Source of the DNA: Crocodylus rhombifer | Taxonomy: Eukaryota; Chordata; Crocodylia; Crocodylidae | Length of the DNA: 64,000 bases | Assembly: GCA_038503035.1 (NCBI GenBank) | Contig: JAVSML010000995.1 | Span: forward strand, 372,001-436,000 | Reading direction: 5' to 3' | Part shown: one piece after another, positions 10,626 to 21,808 of the stretch | Layout of the letters: the number at the start of each line of letters is the position of its first letter | Numbering within the stretch: position 1 is the first letter of the stretch | Notes under the pieces: model-generated | Database searches by the model: none | The model's input: the letters and a program-made list of their open reading frames with translations, nothing else | Told to the model about the DNA's origin: nothing | Translations under genes and position numbers: made by a program

Positions 10626-13038
10626 CCTGGTTGGTGAGTTTTGTTGTGGAGTGACCTTCCCAGTCATTCTATTGCCTATGTGATCCTATTCTGTTCTGCT
10701 GGAGTCTTTATAAAATGCTTAACGCAAAGTTGGGTCCTCTCATGATCTGCTTTTTGTGACAATAGTGTTAAGACTCAGATAAAGATATGTTAGAAAATCA
10801 GATACTTTAAGAGGTATGGAGGGACTTGAGCAGGGTGGAATAGATGCTGAATAGGTGGAAAAGATGTCTCCCAAGCTGGTGACTGGTGATCCAATAAATG
10901 CATTTAAGACCTAGATTTCTTTCTTTGTGTACTATTTCCAAGTTTTTTGCATTTCCTGCTATGGGTTTGCTGGCTCTTTTTGTGTGGGTGGGTGGCTGTT
11001 TGTTTGGTTCCTTTTTTCTTTTTTTTAATATAGCCCATCTACCTTTCCACTGCCTGTTTTTCCCCCTCTCCTCCCTCCATCCATCGCCTTCTCTGTTTGC
11101 GTAAAACTTGTGGTGGACCTGGTAAAATGAGTGAGCCGGGAAAGGGTACAATTTCATGAATATGCTGGAAAATTTTACTTTTGTGCTTTTTCATGGAAGG
11201 ATCCCCACCCAGCTGGGCAGCCACAGATAATCCTGTGGAATGCTGAGGGGGTAGCTCTACTTGGCTGGGGCTCTTGAGCTTGACTTTGTTGGAAGGAAAC
11301 AATTTTACTTTCTGAGTATACTGTATGTGACTTCCTTATTATTTCTGTTTGTGCTTCAGCAAAATCAGCTAGTTGTGCCATATGTACTGTTTTATGGGCA
11401 AGGGAGGATTCGGTTTTGTGTTTTTGTTTTTTTTTAATTGAGTTTTGCATCTGTTGTTCATAAACCATAGTGTAGGGTTGGGCAAAAACTTGTTAGTAGA
11501 AATGTAAGACGTACGGTTATCCTGCCTAGCTTTCCTCTCAGTGTTTGTATTAGACACCAGAGATGTACACGTGTATACTGACTCGGTGGCTTTTGCTTCT
11601 GAAACTATATGTGCTGCTTTCGCCCTCTGCCAAACAAGAGGGAAGAGCAGAAAATTAGAGTGAACTACCCTGGACAAAGTGATCTTTTGCTTTCACAGAA
11701 ACACAGATTTGTGGAATTTTGAGTTCTTCCAGGATTCCTGTTTAATGTCTGTAAAAAGTGCTGATTGAAAGCCTTGGCTACCTGTTACCTTACATCTTTA
11801 CTTCCAACCTGATCTCATTTTAGGATTGCTGCTGCTGTTATACTACTCTAATAAAGCTTGCAGTCAAAGGAAGTGATCTGAGTCTACCACTGTTTGCTGC
11901 TGTTTCTCTCTCTTGCCCATAGGGATCCCACAATGCTTCTGCAGCTGGTGTCTGAATGAAGGAAGAGCAGCGGTTAGTCCACAGTTCAGCCGTGGTGCAG
12001 TGGATGCCGCCTTTTTTTGTTTGCCAGAAAGCTCTGCACATGGCATGGAGTAGATGCAGTCTTAGTAGCATGCTTTTGTAGAATAACTTCTGCATGGCTA
12101 ACCACAGTGGATAAGGATTAACACTGTGTTGAATTATATATGTGATATATTATACCACTTGTGAAACTCTGGGATGGTGACAGCAACCAGATAGCTTTGC
12201 AATCCTGAAAGTTTAATCTGAAATAAAGGAGCTGAACATTTTCACTGATTGTACTAAATGTTCTTTGTGAAACTTGTTTGATAATAATTGTCTTTTTAAT
12301 GTCTCAGGTTTGTCTAGCATTCCTCTTGTTCTGAAAGAGCATTTTTTGCATGCATTTTGTATGACTAGCATGATATAAAAATAAGCTGAATTGAGTTTGG
12401 ACATAGAACTTTGTGCTCAAGCTTGTGGCTTGTATGCTTCAAAACTGAATGGTATTCAGAAGTAGAATATGGAATTGTGTGGCTTTGTTCACATTCTTTC
12501 TGCTAATGTGGTATCAAGTAGAAGAGAAAATTTGGAGTGGGTGTAAAAGTATGTGTATGAATTCAGAATAGAAAAAAGAATATGTGTATATACCTATAAA
12601 CATTCATCCTTGTACTTCTGAAGGAAAGCAGGGTGTTGCAGGAAATGTACTAACGTTTGGATCCACAGTGTTATTCCTCACCACCACTTCTGATCCATGA
12701 CTTCTAATGAACTGTCCAACAGTGGTGCATGGTTTTGTGGGACTCCAGGGCCTTTGGTATTCTTGCCTTGCTATAGTTGGTGAGAGAGAGTGATAGCTAG
12801 TTTGTTAAATGGTCATGATAGAAACTGAGCAGCACCAGTACTGTTGATCTCCCCCTGGGACATGGAATCCAGAGTTAGTAAGGCCGGTAATCTGGGTTCT
12901 TTATAAGTGTGACAGGTGCTTTTTAAATATTTATCTGTGAAGTAATCTTTTGTGCAAAATCATAAATATTATGCTGAAGTAGTTCCAATCTAATTCCCAT
13001 TTAAGTTGTGGTTGCATCAGGCCTGAGGTGCTTTAGAT
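10626..13038. other. single-copy DNA, no gene seen
   Basis: Several overlapping open frames of 60-116 codons occur on both strands (10807-11677), but none shows a domain or splice structure. They arise from a moderately GC-richer stretch with few stops. Confidence 0.5.
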
Positions 13039-13290
13039 CAGTGGTTCTCAACCTTTTTTATACCTGGACCCCTCTGTAAACACTGATGGCCAGTCCTGAC
13101 CCAGCACCCCTCGCTCCTGATCCACTGCCCCAGACCCCAAGAGCCCCTCACGGGCTGGAGCTGTGCTGGCCTGCAAGGGAAAACCACAGTTTCCTACATT
13201 TTTTTTCTCCTTTAAAGGAGAATCCAGTTCTAAAGTTTGTTGACCCATTTTTAAAGTTGTGTTTGCGACCCCATTCTTGCTGCATTAGAG
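13039..13290. mobile_element. hAT (Charlie-like) MITE, left end preserved
   Basis: It begins with the classic terminal sequence CAGTGGTTCTCAACC, followed by TTTTTTATACCTGGACCCCT. A GTTGTGTTTGCGACCCC motif near 13255 is typical of the interior of such elements. No matching right terminus was found, so the end is approximate. Confidence 0.7.
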
Positions 13291-13651
13291 AGATTTTAAG
13301 CTTAAATGGACCAGATACTTAGGTCTGACTGAGCTGCACTCGGGCGTTAATGGGAGAGCCGCTTTCTTGCTCTTGTTTCTTGGTCCATCCAGCTACTGGA
13401 ACAGCACCTGGAAGCTGCTCCCAGCTACTCTAATGTTCTGTTCTGGAGTTTTCTTTACCTGTTTATGTCTCCTTTTCATTCATCCCTTATGCCTACATTG
13501 TGGGAAGATATAGGTAATGCAGATTCTTCCACATTATGCTGCCTAGGGAGGGCATTCTCACGCTTTTAAATCAGCTCCCTTGAGCTTTCAAACAGAGGAG
13601 ACAAAGCCAGGGTTCATGATGAGGTGCCATACCTATTTTTACATAGATCTA

Positions 13652-13702
<51 letters not shown>

Positions 13703-14422
13703 AAGGAAACAACCTCCTTTTACTGTTGTAGGGTGGAGGGCCTTAACAAGTTGCTTACTGAGTATTTCCAATTACAGATTGAACTGAGAACATCGTTGTG
13801 GTGGAGTGAGCAGTGTGAATTAGGTGAGGTGACAGTGACTGATGAAGGATTATATAGAGGAGTAGTGAACTGGCTTGATTCCTTTCCTTGCAGCCTGCAA
13901 TTCATACTTTACAGTATTTAAAAACAGGCAGGCTTTATGTGTGTAATGTGTGGGAGGAGGGGAAGATGTTAGAGATGGATGGGAAGGGACTGTTAGCTGG
14001 GTTTATTGAATTCTGCTTTGAACCCATATTCTTCAAAATGTTTGTTGCTTTGAAATCCCTTTTCATATTTTCTCTGTTCTCAGTTGACTGCATCTTCGCC
14101 AGAGCTACAAAAAACAGCACTAGTGTAACTATAAAGGTGTAACATTTTTTCTTTTTTTCCCCTCCCTTTTACTTGATTTAGTACAATTGGGGCAAACCTC
14201 TGTGTGGATGTACTTTTTGTTTTGTCTTATACGGATCTCTAAAAGACTTCACCTAAACTAAACCGAAACAAGCTGCCCAAATTAAAATGAGAGTAACATG
14301 AATTTAAACCATGTAATTTTGTCATTTAGACAAGGCTTACGCTTTCTTCAAAAAAGCACTTGCACCCGAGCTGTAACCATGAAGATGCCAACACCATCCA
14401 AAAAGCAATGAAGAGATAGCAG
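13291..14422. other. single-copy DNA with a GT microsatellite, no gene seen
   Basis: The 113-codon plus-strand frame at 13580-13921 runs through the GT microsatellite, which gives a VCVCVC run. It is unlikely to be coding. Confidence 0.5.
13655..13697. repeat. (GT)n microsatellite
   Basis: This is an uninterrupted run of about 21 GT dinucleotides. Confidence 0.98.
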
Positions 14423-14681
14423 GTCTAAAGCAGGGCTGCTTAGGTGGTTGTCCATGGGCCACATATGATTCACGAGCAGTTACCTTGTGGCCCGTGGGGC
14501 CCCTGCAGACACTTCTGCCGTGTCATGCGGGCAGCCGATGCTGCCCATGGGGTAAGGGCCTGCACCCTGATGGCACTGCTGAGGTGGCAGAAAGGGATTT
14601 GGGGTGGGGGTGTAATGGCTGCCCCCGTTGGGTGTGCACACCTGGTATATGGTCCCGAAGTTGGACAGGCCTGGTCTAAAG
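14423..14681. mobile_element. hAT-like MITE with perfect 8-bp target-site duplication
   Basis: The 243-bp body (14431-14673) is flanked on both sides by the identical 8-mer GTCTAAAG (14423-14430 and 14674-14681). Its ends are CAGGGCTG on the left and CAGGCCTG on the right. An 8-bp duplication with CAGG-type ends is diagnostic of the hAT superfamily. The interior is GC-rich, including GGCCCGTGGGGCCCC, and has no transposase frame. It abuts the 5' edge of a MIR-like SINE. Confidence 0.88.
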
Positions 14682-14940
14682 GACAGAGCAAAAGGATAGA
14701 TTTTGGAGTTCTACTTCTAGCTTAGCCATAGGACAAACCAAATCTGTGGCAAGTCATTTGCCTTCTCTTTTCTTCTGCTTTGTGTCTCTATCTATGTCTG
14801 TTTTTGTCTTTAAGTTGCACGAGCTTCACAACAGGGATTGTCTCACTTTATTGGTCAAGTCCCTGGCACAGTGGGGTCTTGATTTTTAAACAAATGTTCT
14901 TTAGGTACTACTGTAATGCAAAGAGTAAAAGGTGATTTTT
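14682..14940 (+). mobile_element. MIR-like CORE-SINE with L2-type tail
   Basis: The head region AAAGGATAGATTTTGGAGTTCTA is followed by a degenerate CTTAGCCATAGGAC stretch, GGCAAGTCATTTGCC, and then CAGGGATTGTCTC, CCTGGCACAGTGGGGTC and GGTACTACTGTAATGCAAA. This is the order expected for a tRNA-headed CORE SINE whose 3' tail matches L2-like LINEs. It is heavily diverged and ends near a T/A-rich tract at 14937. Confidence 0.7.
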
Positions 14941-16108
14941 TTTTTTTAATTTATTTAAAAAAAATAATAACTTCTACTATATTTTGTGTGATGTGTTTGG
15001 CACAGAACTGCTGTGATAGTCCAAAAAACAAACAACATAAAAAAAAACAAACCCCTTTCAGAGTCATGCTGTGGTTGTGACATACTGAAAAAAGCAAAAC
15101 CATTCAGTGCAGTAAAATTTTATACTGGAACACTCATACATTTGTCTTACAATATGCTGCGGTTACAGTAATAGAACTATATATTATATAAAAGTTATTT
15201 GAAAGTATTAAAGATGAGAGGGAACAGTATAGGCAGCAATAAATGATTTATCGTAGGAAGTGCTAGTGTGATATCGATATTTGCTGACTAGGTGGTGTAC
15301 AAAATATTCAGAATTAGGGGAAGTTGAAGACAGGTAGCAGAGAGTCCTAGTTAGGCATGCACGTATGCTACATAGTAAGTGATGGATGGTGTAAGATCCC
15401 TTGGCTTTCATAGGAATGCTATTGCTGAGATTGGGTTTAAACTAGAAACTTCGGCCATTGTAGTACTGTTGCTTAGCAGTGTAATTTGCTTAAAATATAT
15501 GCTGGTGAAAACCTTAGCACAGCTGCATTTTTACTGGTAGGAAGACATTTAGCTGTTTAAGACTAAAATTGAGTTTTTGCCTTTTTTCTGGTTTGCTAAA
15601 CAGATGAATTTGCCTGGTTTTGAATATTGTGGTTGAATGTAGGCATTTGTAATAACTGGAGGATGATTAATATTTTTGGCATCTGTGTGATATTTAAAGG
15701 AATGTTGAAATGTTTCCTTCTAAGCTAGGTATGATTTCTCACTTCACTGCCAGACACCTGTATTTTCACACGCTGCTTTGTTTTGTAACATATTTGCATG
15801 TTAACTTACGGTGGACATTAAGAAAAATTGTTAAAAATAAATGTGTTGATGTTGGTTGGAGTAATAGCTCAGTAGACAGTACTAAGACATTAGCTGGATT
15901 GTTGATGCAATGTCCTGTTATTCAGTATTCTGGAAAATTAAAGAGCCCCAAACTGTTGATTGCAACTGTAGTGTATGAAAACAAAGAATCAAATGAGTTT
16001 GACATCAACAGCGGGGTGAAATGGGTGTGTCTTAGCCCCTGGGTATTTTAACATCTACTTTTCATTCCTGCTTCTTCATGCATTCAAGGATGACAATGAT
16101 GGCATTTA
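14941..16108. other. AT-rich single-copy DNA, no gene seen
   Basis: A 113-codon plus-strand frame (15710-16051) has no recognisable domain. The sequence GAGTAATAGCTCAGTAGACAG near 15866 looks a little like a tRNA A-box, but no cloverleaf can be drawn. Confidence 0.5.
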
Positions 16109-16109
16109 T

Positions 16110-16570
16110 GTTTGAACCAAACTAGATGGAGACTTGTTCAGCTTCGCAAAGTTTAGAGCGAAAACCAAGGTGAAAGAACTGGTTCAAGAGAGATGCTGTT
16201 TGCGGGAACATGGCTTTGGCTGACAACAACAAATCTTCCCTGCAAAATCTCTTGGGCAGATTTTCTGAATCATGCAATAGCTCTTCTGTGTGCAAAAGTG
16301 ATAAGAAGTCATTCAACATCAGTGTATAAAGCTGTGAGAAGTGCACAGAATCCCATGCAGTCTGGAGGGAGCATCTGGCATGGGGTGCAATTCAGCATGA
16401 AGCAGCTTTGATCCTGCAGATAGAAGCAAAGCGAGAGAGAAGAAAACAGCATGCTGTAAATTTGGATGCCAGCACGGACAACATATGGATCTGTGAAGCT
16501 TGTAACAAGCTGTGATGCTCTTGAATTGGACTTGTCAGCCACAGACAGATTCATTAGGCATCCAGATCTC
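16110..16570 (+). pseudogene. second copy of the GNYRGI-type LINE, internally deleted
   Basis: Plus-strand translation gives LDGDLFSFAKFRAKTKV, matching the family's LDG.LF...RLRAKTKV block. Next comes an SSLQNLLGRFSES stretch, matching EEALQ.LLD.FSEA. It then jumps directly to C-terminal sequence: ALILQIEAKRERRKQ and a zinc-finger remnant ICEACNKL followed by IGLVSHRQIH. The segment between them (FTYLGS to LLYGAETW and WAGH) is missing. This is a small fragment with an internal deletion, and it is older or of a different subfamily from the 8.5-10.4 kb copy. Confidence 0.65.
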
Positions 16571-16850
16571 TTACGTATACAGTACAGCATGATCCAGTGG
16601 ATTGATGGTTGTCTGCTACAATAAGGACCTTTAGACTGATGATTTTGTGTTAACCTGTATTGTGTATTGTTGTAGCTGTCACAGAAATCTATGTTTGAAA
16701 CCATTTAAAATAGATTTGCTGGATATGGAAATAAAACGGTTTCAGGAGTTTTTGAGGATACACATTTTTGCAGCATAGTTGCTAGCCATTGCAATACCAG
16801 GTTTATAGTTCAAATACTCTTGCAATTGTAGTCCTGCTAAAGGCTTCAAC
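16571..16850. other. single-copy DNA
   Basis: No similarity to the neighbouring LINE or to other repeats was recognised. Confidence 0.4.
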
Positions 16851-17005
16851 CAGGGATTGCCTGCTTATGGCCCATAGGCTAGGGAGCTATTTGATCCAAC
16901 CCCCAGATGTTGGGCTTTAGTGACATTTGACAGAGGGGCTTTGATAGCAGTAGCTTACCAGAGAGAAGTGCTAGTGTCCTAGTGCCTGCCTGCCTGCCTC
17001 TGACC
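16851..17005. mobile_element. probable hAT-like MITE fragment
   Basis: The start CAGGGATTGCCTGCTTATGG, followed by CCCATAGGCTAGG and GATCCAACCCCC, resembles the CAGGGGTTGCCAACC...GGCCCGCGGG type of hAT end. The right terminus was not found and the end is approximate. A small CTGC/CCTG run (16986-17000) lies inside. Confidence 0.4.
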
Positions 17006-17655
17006 TGACCTGGGTCACTGACTCGCGGCTTAAAATGATTGCCGACAGCTGACTTTAAACTAGAGAAAATAGAAGTGTCTTCAGACTTGTGTATTATTGT
17101 TCACACAAGGTCATATTTGACTGATGTAGCCATACATGAGGCATGACTTTTCTAAGCAAATGAATTAACTCATTGTGATATGGCTTCACAAAAATCCATA
17201 TATTTTGATGGCCCATAATTCTGCTAGATTAAAAGGGGGTTGCTTTTATGCATAAGTCAATGGAAACATTTAAAATACTTTGCCAGGCATACTATAGAAA
17301 TGATATGCTGTTAAAAGCCCATTAACCAAATGGAGTGAGAGTCCTGAAATATCAGAAGGTAGATAATATTTCAGAATCTGAAATGTATTCACTTCTGAGT
17401 AGAATCTTCAAATTTGTTGTTCTGCATACTACTGTGTGTGTATGTGTATGTGTATGTATATGTATATATGCATGTGTGCGTGTTTTTAAATATATATAAA
17501 TATATGTATATATTTAAATGCATGAAAGCTAGTGCATGCCAGTCACAAAGTGAATGGATGAAACATTTGGCTTAAGCAACTGCATTTCATATTGGATTTA
17601 AAAGGGCTTCAGTCCTACAGTGTTTTTACAGAGCTTCATAGTTTATTTTGTTTAG
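17006..17655. other. single-copy DNA with TATG/TATA low complexity
   Basis: The stretch 17430-17517 is a degenerate GTATGTGTATG/TATATA simple repeat. The rest is unannotated AT-rich DNA. Confidence 0.6.
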
Positions 17656-17891
17656 CCCACCATAAGGATATTATATGTGGGGCCTGTTGCTGACTTTGGT
17701 GGATCTTGCATCGGACCATCCAGTATGGGGTTGTGAAGGGTGCCCCTCGCTCAGTGCCCCCCGTCTGCCCAGGTGAGCGGTTTCTGCCACTGGCGGTGAC
17801 GTATAGGCTTAAAGCTGGGGAGCAGGGCAGCCCCTGGGAGGGAGGCAGCTCCTGTGCCAGTCTGCAGCACAAAAAAGGTTGGGATCCACTG
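17656..17891 (-). mobile_element. hAT-like MITE, one terminus clear
   Basis: The terminus on the minus strand reads CAGTGGATCCCAACC followed by TTTTTTGTGCTGCAGACTGGC. This is the common reptilian hAT end CAGTGGTTCCCAACCTTTTTTGGGCTGCGGAC. The interior is GC-rich. The far end is not recognised, so the left coordinate is approximate. Confidence 0.65.
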
Positions 17892-18584
17892 TCATAGAAA
17901 ATAGAAGGAATACAGGCAGAGAAAGAGTACATATTTTGTGTGAAGGAAAAGTGTTGCCTAGAGAAATATGAAAATGTGGGCAGGTCTCAGGTTTTGAAAC
18001 CACCCCCACCTCAGTATAGGTAGATTATGATCCTCCAATAGAGGAGACAGGAGCAGTAACAGGAGAGTTGTTTTTTTTTTTTTTTTTTTTTTAAACGTAA
18101 CAATGATAGCTTATTTAAAAATATCTTGTGTCACTACCATTACACATTAAATCTGTGCTTAAGGATTTATGTTGACCTATCACAGTCTGATCTAAATGCC
18201 ATACAAGCTCACAGAGAAAAAGTGTTATGGGGCTCCATTTTTCCAGGGTGAAGAAACATGACTATATACATATGGCTTATGATAACATCCTTCAAAGGAA
18301 GACTTCAGGGTATTTTTATACTATGATGAAACTGTTTAAACTTAGCTGCTCTTGGCATGGTTCTAGAGTTTACTGCTTCTCTAACCAACTTGTTTTTCCA
18401 AAAAATTTTGTTTAACTACGAATAGCCTATATCAGAATATCTAACATGTTTCTGGTAGCTTCATTATGATGATTTCCTAATAGGCAGTGGCATTTTTGAG
18501 AGAATGCAGTCTTGGCCAAGAAAGCTTTGGAAAGGACTCTTCTGCTCCCTAGCCCTCCTGTGTCTGAATCCTTTTGTTTACCCT
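17892..18584. other. AT-rich single-copy DNA with a T22 tract
   Basis: A run of 22 T occurs at 18071-18092. No gene or repeat family was otherwise seen. Confidence 0.6.
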
Positions 18585-18772
18585 ATTTGACTCATGAGTG
18601 ACTGGTGCCTCCTGAATCTGGGGGGGCATCCGCAGAAGCCGCCAATGGTGGTGGCCCTGTCACGGGGGGGCACCAGCCCTGTTGACAGCATCAGTGTTGG
18701 CCCTTGGAGTCTGGGGGGGAGGGCGGGCATGTGACCCCTGTGCACCCCCTACCAGTCGCCTATGATTTGACT
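18585..18772. mobile_element. short hAT-like MITE with perfect 8-bp target-site duplication
   Basis: The identical 8-mer ATTTGACT flanks the element (18585-18592 and 18765-18772). The termini are inverted and similar: CATGAGTGACTGGTGCC on the left and CATAGGCGACTGGTAGG on the right in reverse complement. The 172-bp body is GC-rich with G runs and no coding capacity. Confidence 0.85.
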
Positions 18773-19198
18773 TGATAAAGTCATGTTTCCATACAAAGTA
18801 TACACATTACCAGCTAATATGTTAAGCCTTTGTAAAAAGAGAGCAGTGGGCTTGTTTGGTTTTTTTTGTGGGGAGGAGGGGGCGGTTGTTGTTTTTAAAA
18901 AGACGTTCTTAAGTACGTCTCATGATGACTTTGGTTTCCCAGTAATATTTATAGATTTTGGGTTTAGGTTGGTAGGCAGTATCTTGCATGCTATTATTTC
19001 TGTCTTGAAGGTGTTCTTTCCCCCATATTTGTCTTCAGCCAGAGAGTGCTATATATTGCTATAATGGACCAGTGATTTCTTTTTTTTTTGATTTGGTATC
19101 ATGGCAACAGTTTATTTTAATTCACAATTACAGTTTCAGTTATAGTTGGGCTCAGTATTTAGTAAGATGAGAATGACCTCTGTTAATATCTCTGCCTC
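18773..19198. other. AT-rich single-copy DNA, no gene seen
   Basis: Nothing supportable was found. Frames are short and pass through T-rich sequence. Confidence 0.5.
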
Positions 19199-19290
19199 TA
19201 CCATATTTACTCGATTTACAAGACAGGTCCCCCTCCCAATTGGCATGGGGGAAAAAGCCCCACATCTTACAATCGCATACAAGGAAATGT
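19199..19290. mobile_element. MITE end, TACCATATTTACTCG type
   Basis: TACCATATTTACTCGATTTAC followed by AAGACAGGTCCCCCTCCC resembles the widespread vertebrate MITE end ACCGTATTTACTCGCATATAAG. It shares its first bases with the 6316-6593 element. The opposite terminus was not located. Confidence 0.5.
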
Positions 19291-19535
19291 CCCTAAATAC
19301 ATTGTCTATTATCAAGCTGCAGCTAAAAGTAACGTGTGCTCAGCAATGGAAACCAGCTATCAAGTTTATTAAATGCAGCCCACACTGGGCATGACTATAA
19401 AACATATTTGGAAAACATGCTGATGGGAACCTACCACAAGGATAGGTTAGTGTAGCCATCTAAATAAGATATGTGGTAGTGCCCATTAAGCGTACTCCTC
19501 ACTATTGACCTTCTCAAGTCATGGTAAGACATAAT
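19291..19535. other. single-copy DNA
   Basis: No recognisable feature was seen. Confidence 0.4.
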
Positions 19536-20025
19536 AGGGTTACCATATGTCTGGGTTTTCCTGGACATGTCCCCTTTTTTTGACCCCTTGTCCTCCATCT
19601 GGGTGGTTTTTTTTAAAATGCCAGCAAATGTCTGAGTGTTTGTTTTGCGTCTGCTTTTCCTTGGGGTTGGGGGCAGTAGGGAAAGCTGACTGGCTGTCAG
19701 GAGATCATGTGCTTTGCGTGTGGGCCCTGGCAGCTGCATGTGCGTGAGCGAGCAAGCTGGTGGGCAGCACAGCTGGGAAGGAGCAGGGGGCTGTGCGTTG
19801 GGAGTGTGGGACACTGGCAGGGCTGGCGGGGCAGGGGCCTGCGGGTCAGGACTTCAGGGCACCAGCACAGCTTGGGGGGAGAGGCTGTGGGCCAGGAGTG
19901 CGGGACACTAGCAGGGCTGCAGGGGGTAGGGGGCATATCACTACCCCCCTGCATCATACCCCTTTCTTCTCTCCTTCCTCTTCCACAGGTGTCTGCTTTT
20001 TTTGAAATTGGAAGTATGGTAACCC
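19536..20025. mobile_element. DNA transposon-like element, GGGTTACCATA inverted ends
   Basis: The left end AGGGTTACCATATGTCTGGG is mirrored by TATGGTAACCC at 20015-20025. Just inside the left end is CCTGGACATGTCCCC, typical of a common reptilian family with the motif CCGGACATGTCC. The middle (19700-19950) is GC-rich and explains the cluster of overlapping open frames there, including a 218-codon plus-strand frame (19707-20363) that runs out of the element and is not a gene. No clear 8-bp duplication was found. Confidence 0.7.
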
Positions 20026-20565
20026 ATTCCATACATTTTAAGCTCCACTTCACACCCAAAGCTGAGCTGTGCCTTTCTTTCCCACTTCCAATTTTTCCTG
20101 TTTGTTCACCAGCTTTAATGCTGGGCAGATATCATGACACAGGGACCCAAACAGTTCACCCAGAATCCCTCTGTTGTCTGCTTTCTCAACCTGGTGCATA
20201 TGGCTATTGTGGCCCCACCCTCCATGAGATAAAGCCATACCAGTTTGCCCCATACCTCATCTGCATATGCATTTTTAGAGTATCTGAGGACATTGGGGGC
20301 TGGTTAGCAAATGGATCATTTGTGGTAGGTTATAGAGTACACACACGTATTGAGCAGTGCTGAGCTGTGGGGCCACCATGGCTTGAAATGCTGTTAACTT
20401 TTGTGGGGCCCAGTTCTGTGAGCCATATGGTAAATCACAAACATTTTGCTTTGGATTAATATCATTCAGGGGAAACACCATGGATCTGGGTCCATAAAGG
20501 CAGTTTTCCTCAAGTGTTCCCAGGGATAACTGTTTTTCTAGTGTGGTTTAGTACCCGCCAAGGTT
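20026..20565. other. single-copy DNA, no gene seen
   Basis: This lies between two mobile elements and contains only the tails of spurious frames. Confidence 0.5.
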
Positions 20566-21510
20566 TTCATAGATTTCATAGACATTAGGGCTGGAAGGGA
20601 CCTCGGAAGATCGGAGTCCAGCCCCCTGCCCAAAGGGCAGGAAGTCAGCTGGGGTCATAGGATCCCAGCAAGATAAGCATCCAATTCACTCTTGAAGGTG
20701 TTCAATGTAGGTGCTTGAAACACCTCCAATGGCAGGCTGTTCCAGACCTCGGGGGCTTGGACAGTAAAGAAATTCTTCCGTATGTCCAGCCTGAAATGGT
20801 CTTGTAGTAGTTTATGACTGTTTGACCTCATCATCCCTTAGGGTGCTCTGGTGAGCAAACATTTCCCCAGATTCTGGTGGTCACCCTGATTAAACATATA
20901 GGTGGCCATCAGATCACCGCTGAGCCTGCACTTTTCCAGGCTAAAGAGCCCCATGGCTCTCAGCTTGTCGTCATAGGGTCTGTTTTCCTGACCTCTGATC
21001 ATGCGCGTGGCTCTCCTTTGGACTCTCTCAAGCTTCTCTACATCCTTTTTGAATTGTGGAGCCCAAAACTGGACGCAGTACTCCAGCTGCGGCCTCACCA
21101 AGGCCAAGTACAAGGGGAGAATGACGTCCCAGGATTTGCTTGAGAAGCATCTATGGATGCAAGCCAGCATTTTGGTCGCCTTACCAGCCGCAGCATCACA
21201 TTGGAGGCTCCTGTTCATCTTGTGGTCAATGATGACCCCCAAGTCTCTTTCTTCCGTAGCACTAGCCAGCGTAGCACTGCCGAGCCTATAAGGATGCTGC
21301 AGGTTTTTCTTCCCCAGGTGGAGAACCTTGCATTTTTCAGTGTTAAACATCATCAGGTTCTTGTCTGGCCATTTGCTGAGCCTGTCCAGGTCAGCCTGGA
21401 TCACCCGCCTGTCTTCTGGTGTGGATGCTTTGCCCCAAAGTTTGGTGTCATCGGCGAACTTGGCCAGTCCACTTCTGACTCCAATGTCCACATCATTAAT
21501 GAAGGTGTTG
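20566..21510 (-). mobile_element. CR1 LINE, reverse-transcriptase C-terminal half and 3' end
   Basis: On the minus strand the frame runs from about 21510 (FINDVDIGVRSGLAKF) through the catalytic FADDTKLWGKA motif (FADD codons at 21447-21458), CKVLHLGKKN, ERDLGVIID, LVRPQLEYCVQFWAP and LERVQRRATRMIRG to the GDLMATY region. It continues into a noncoding tail ending in ATGAAATCTATGAA at 20566. About 200 codons of RT are open, so this copy is moderately young. It is 5'-truncated inside the RT palm. The annotated open frame extends upstream of 21510 only by chance, and the CR1 protein homology starts there. Confidence 0.93.
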
Positions 21511-21808
21511 GGGCTTAAAGTGCACTTTATGGAAATGGGAGGCTCCTCTCTAACTTGCTTCTGTGGCCATAGGGCTGGGGGCAGGTGAAACTTGGGGGCA
21601 TCTGAACCCCAGGCCTCTGGACCTGGGCCTGCATTTAGGATGCTTGCCAAAAGACTTTGGAAATATCTGAAGCCCCTAGTGGGGGTGGAGGATGTTTGTC
21701 AGTTGTAGGGCCATTTATGGTTCTGGACTAACTCTCAGATTTGGACTTGATTCGGCTTGGAACATGAAAAAATTATTAAAAAAAAAAGTTTTTGTACTAC
21801 ATATAAAT
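21511..21808. other. flanking single-copy DNA
   Basis: No feature was recognised apart from an A-rich run at 21776-21788. Confidence 0.4.

Noticed and set aside
13580..13921. 113-codon plus-strand frame through the GT microsatellite
   Set aside because: The frame is kept open by the dinucleotide repeat, which encodes an alternating Val-Cys run.
15860..15890. tRNA-like A-box (AGTAATAGCTCAGTAGACAG)
   Set aside because: No B-box at the right distance and no cloverleaf can be formed.
19707..20363. 218-codon plus-strand open frame
   Set aside because: It lies mostly in the GC-rich interior of a DNA transposon-like element, shares its span with several other open frames, and has no domain.
20838..21650. 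270-codon minus-strand open frame as a host gene
   Set aside because: It is CR1 reverse transcriptase (FADDTKLWGKA, LVRPQLEYCVQFWAP), joined upstream to chance sequence.
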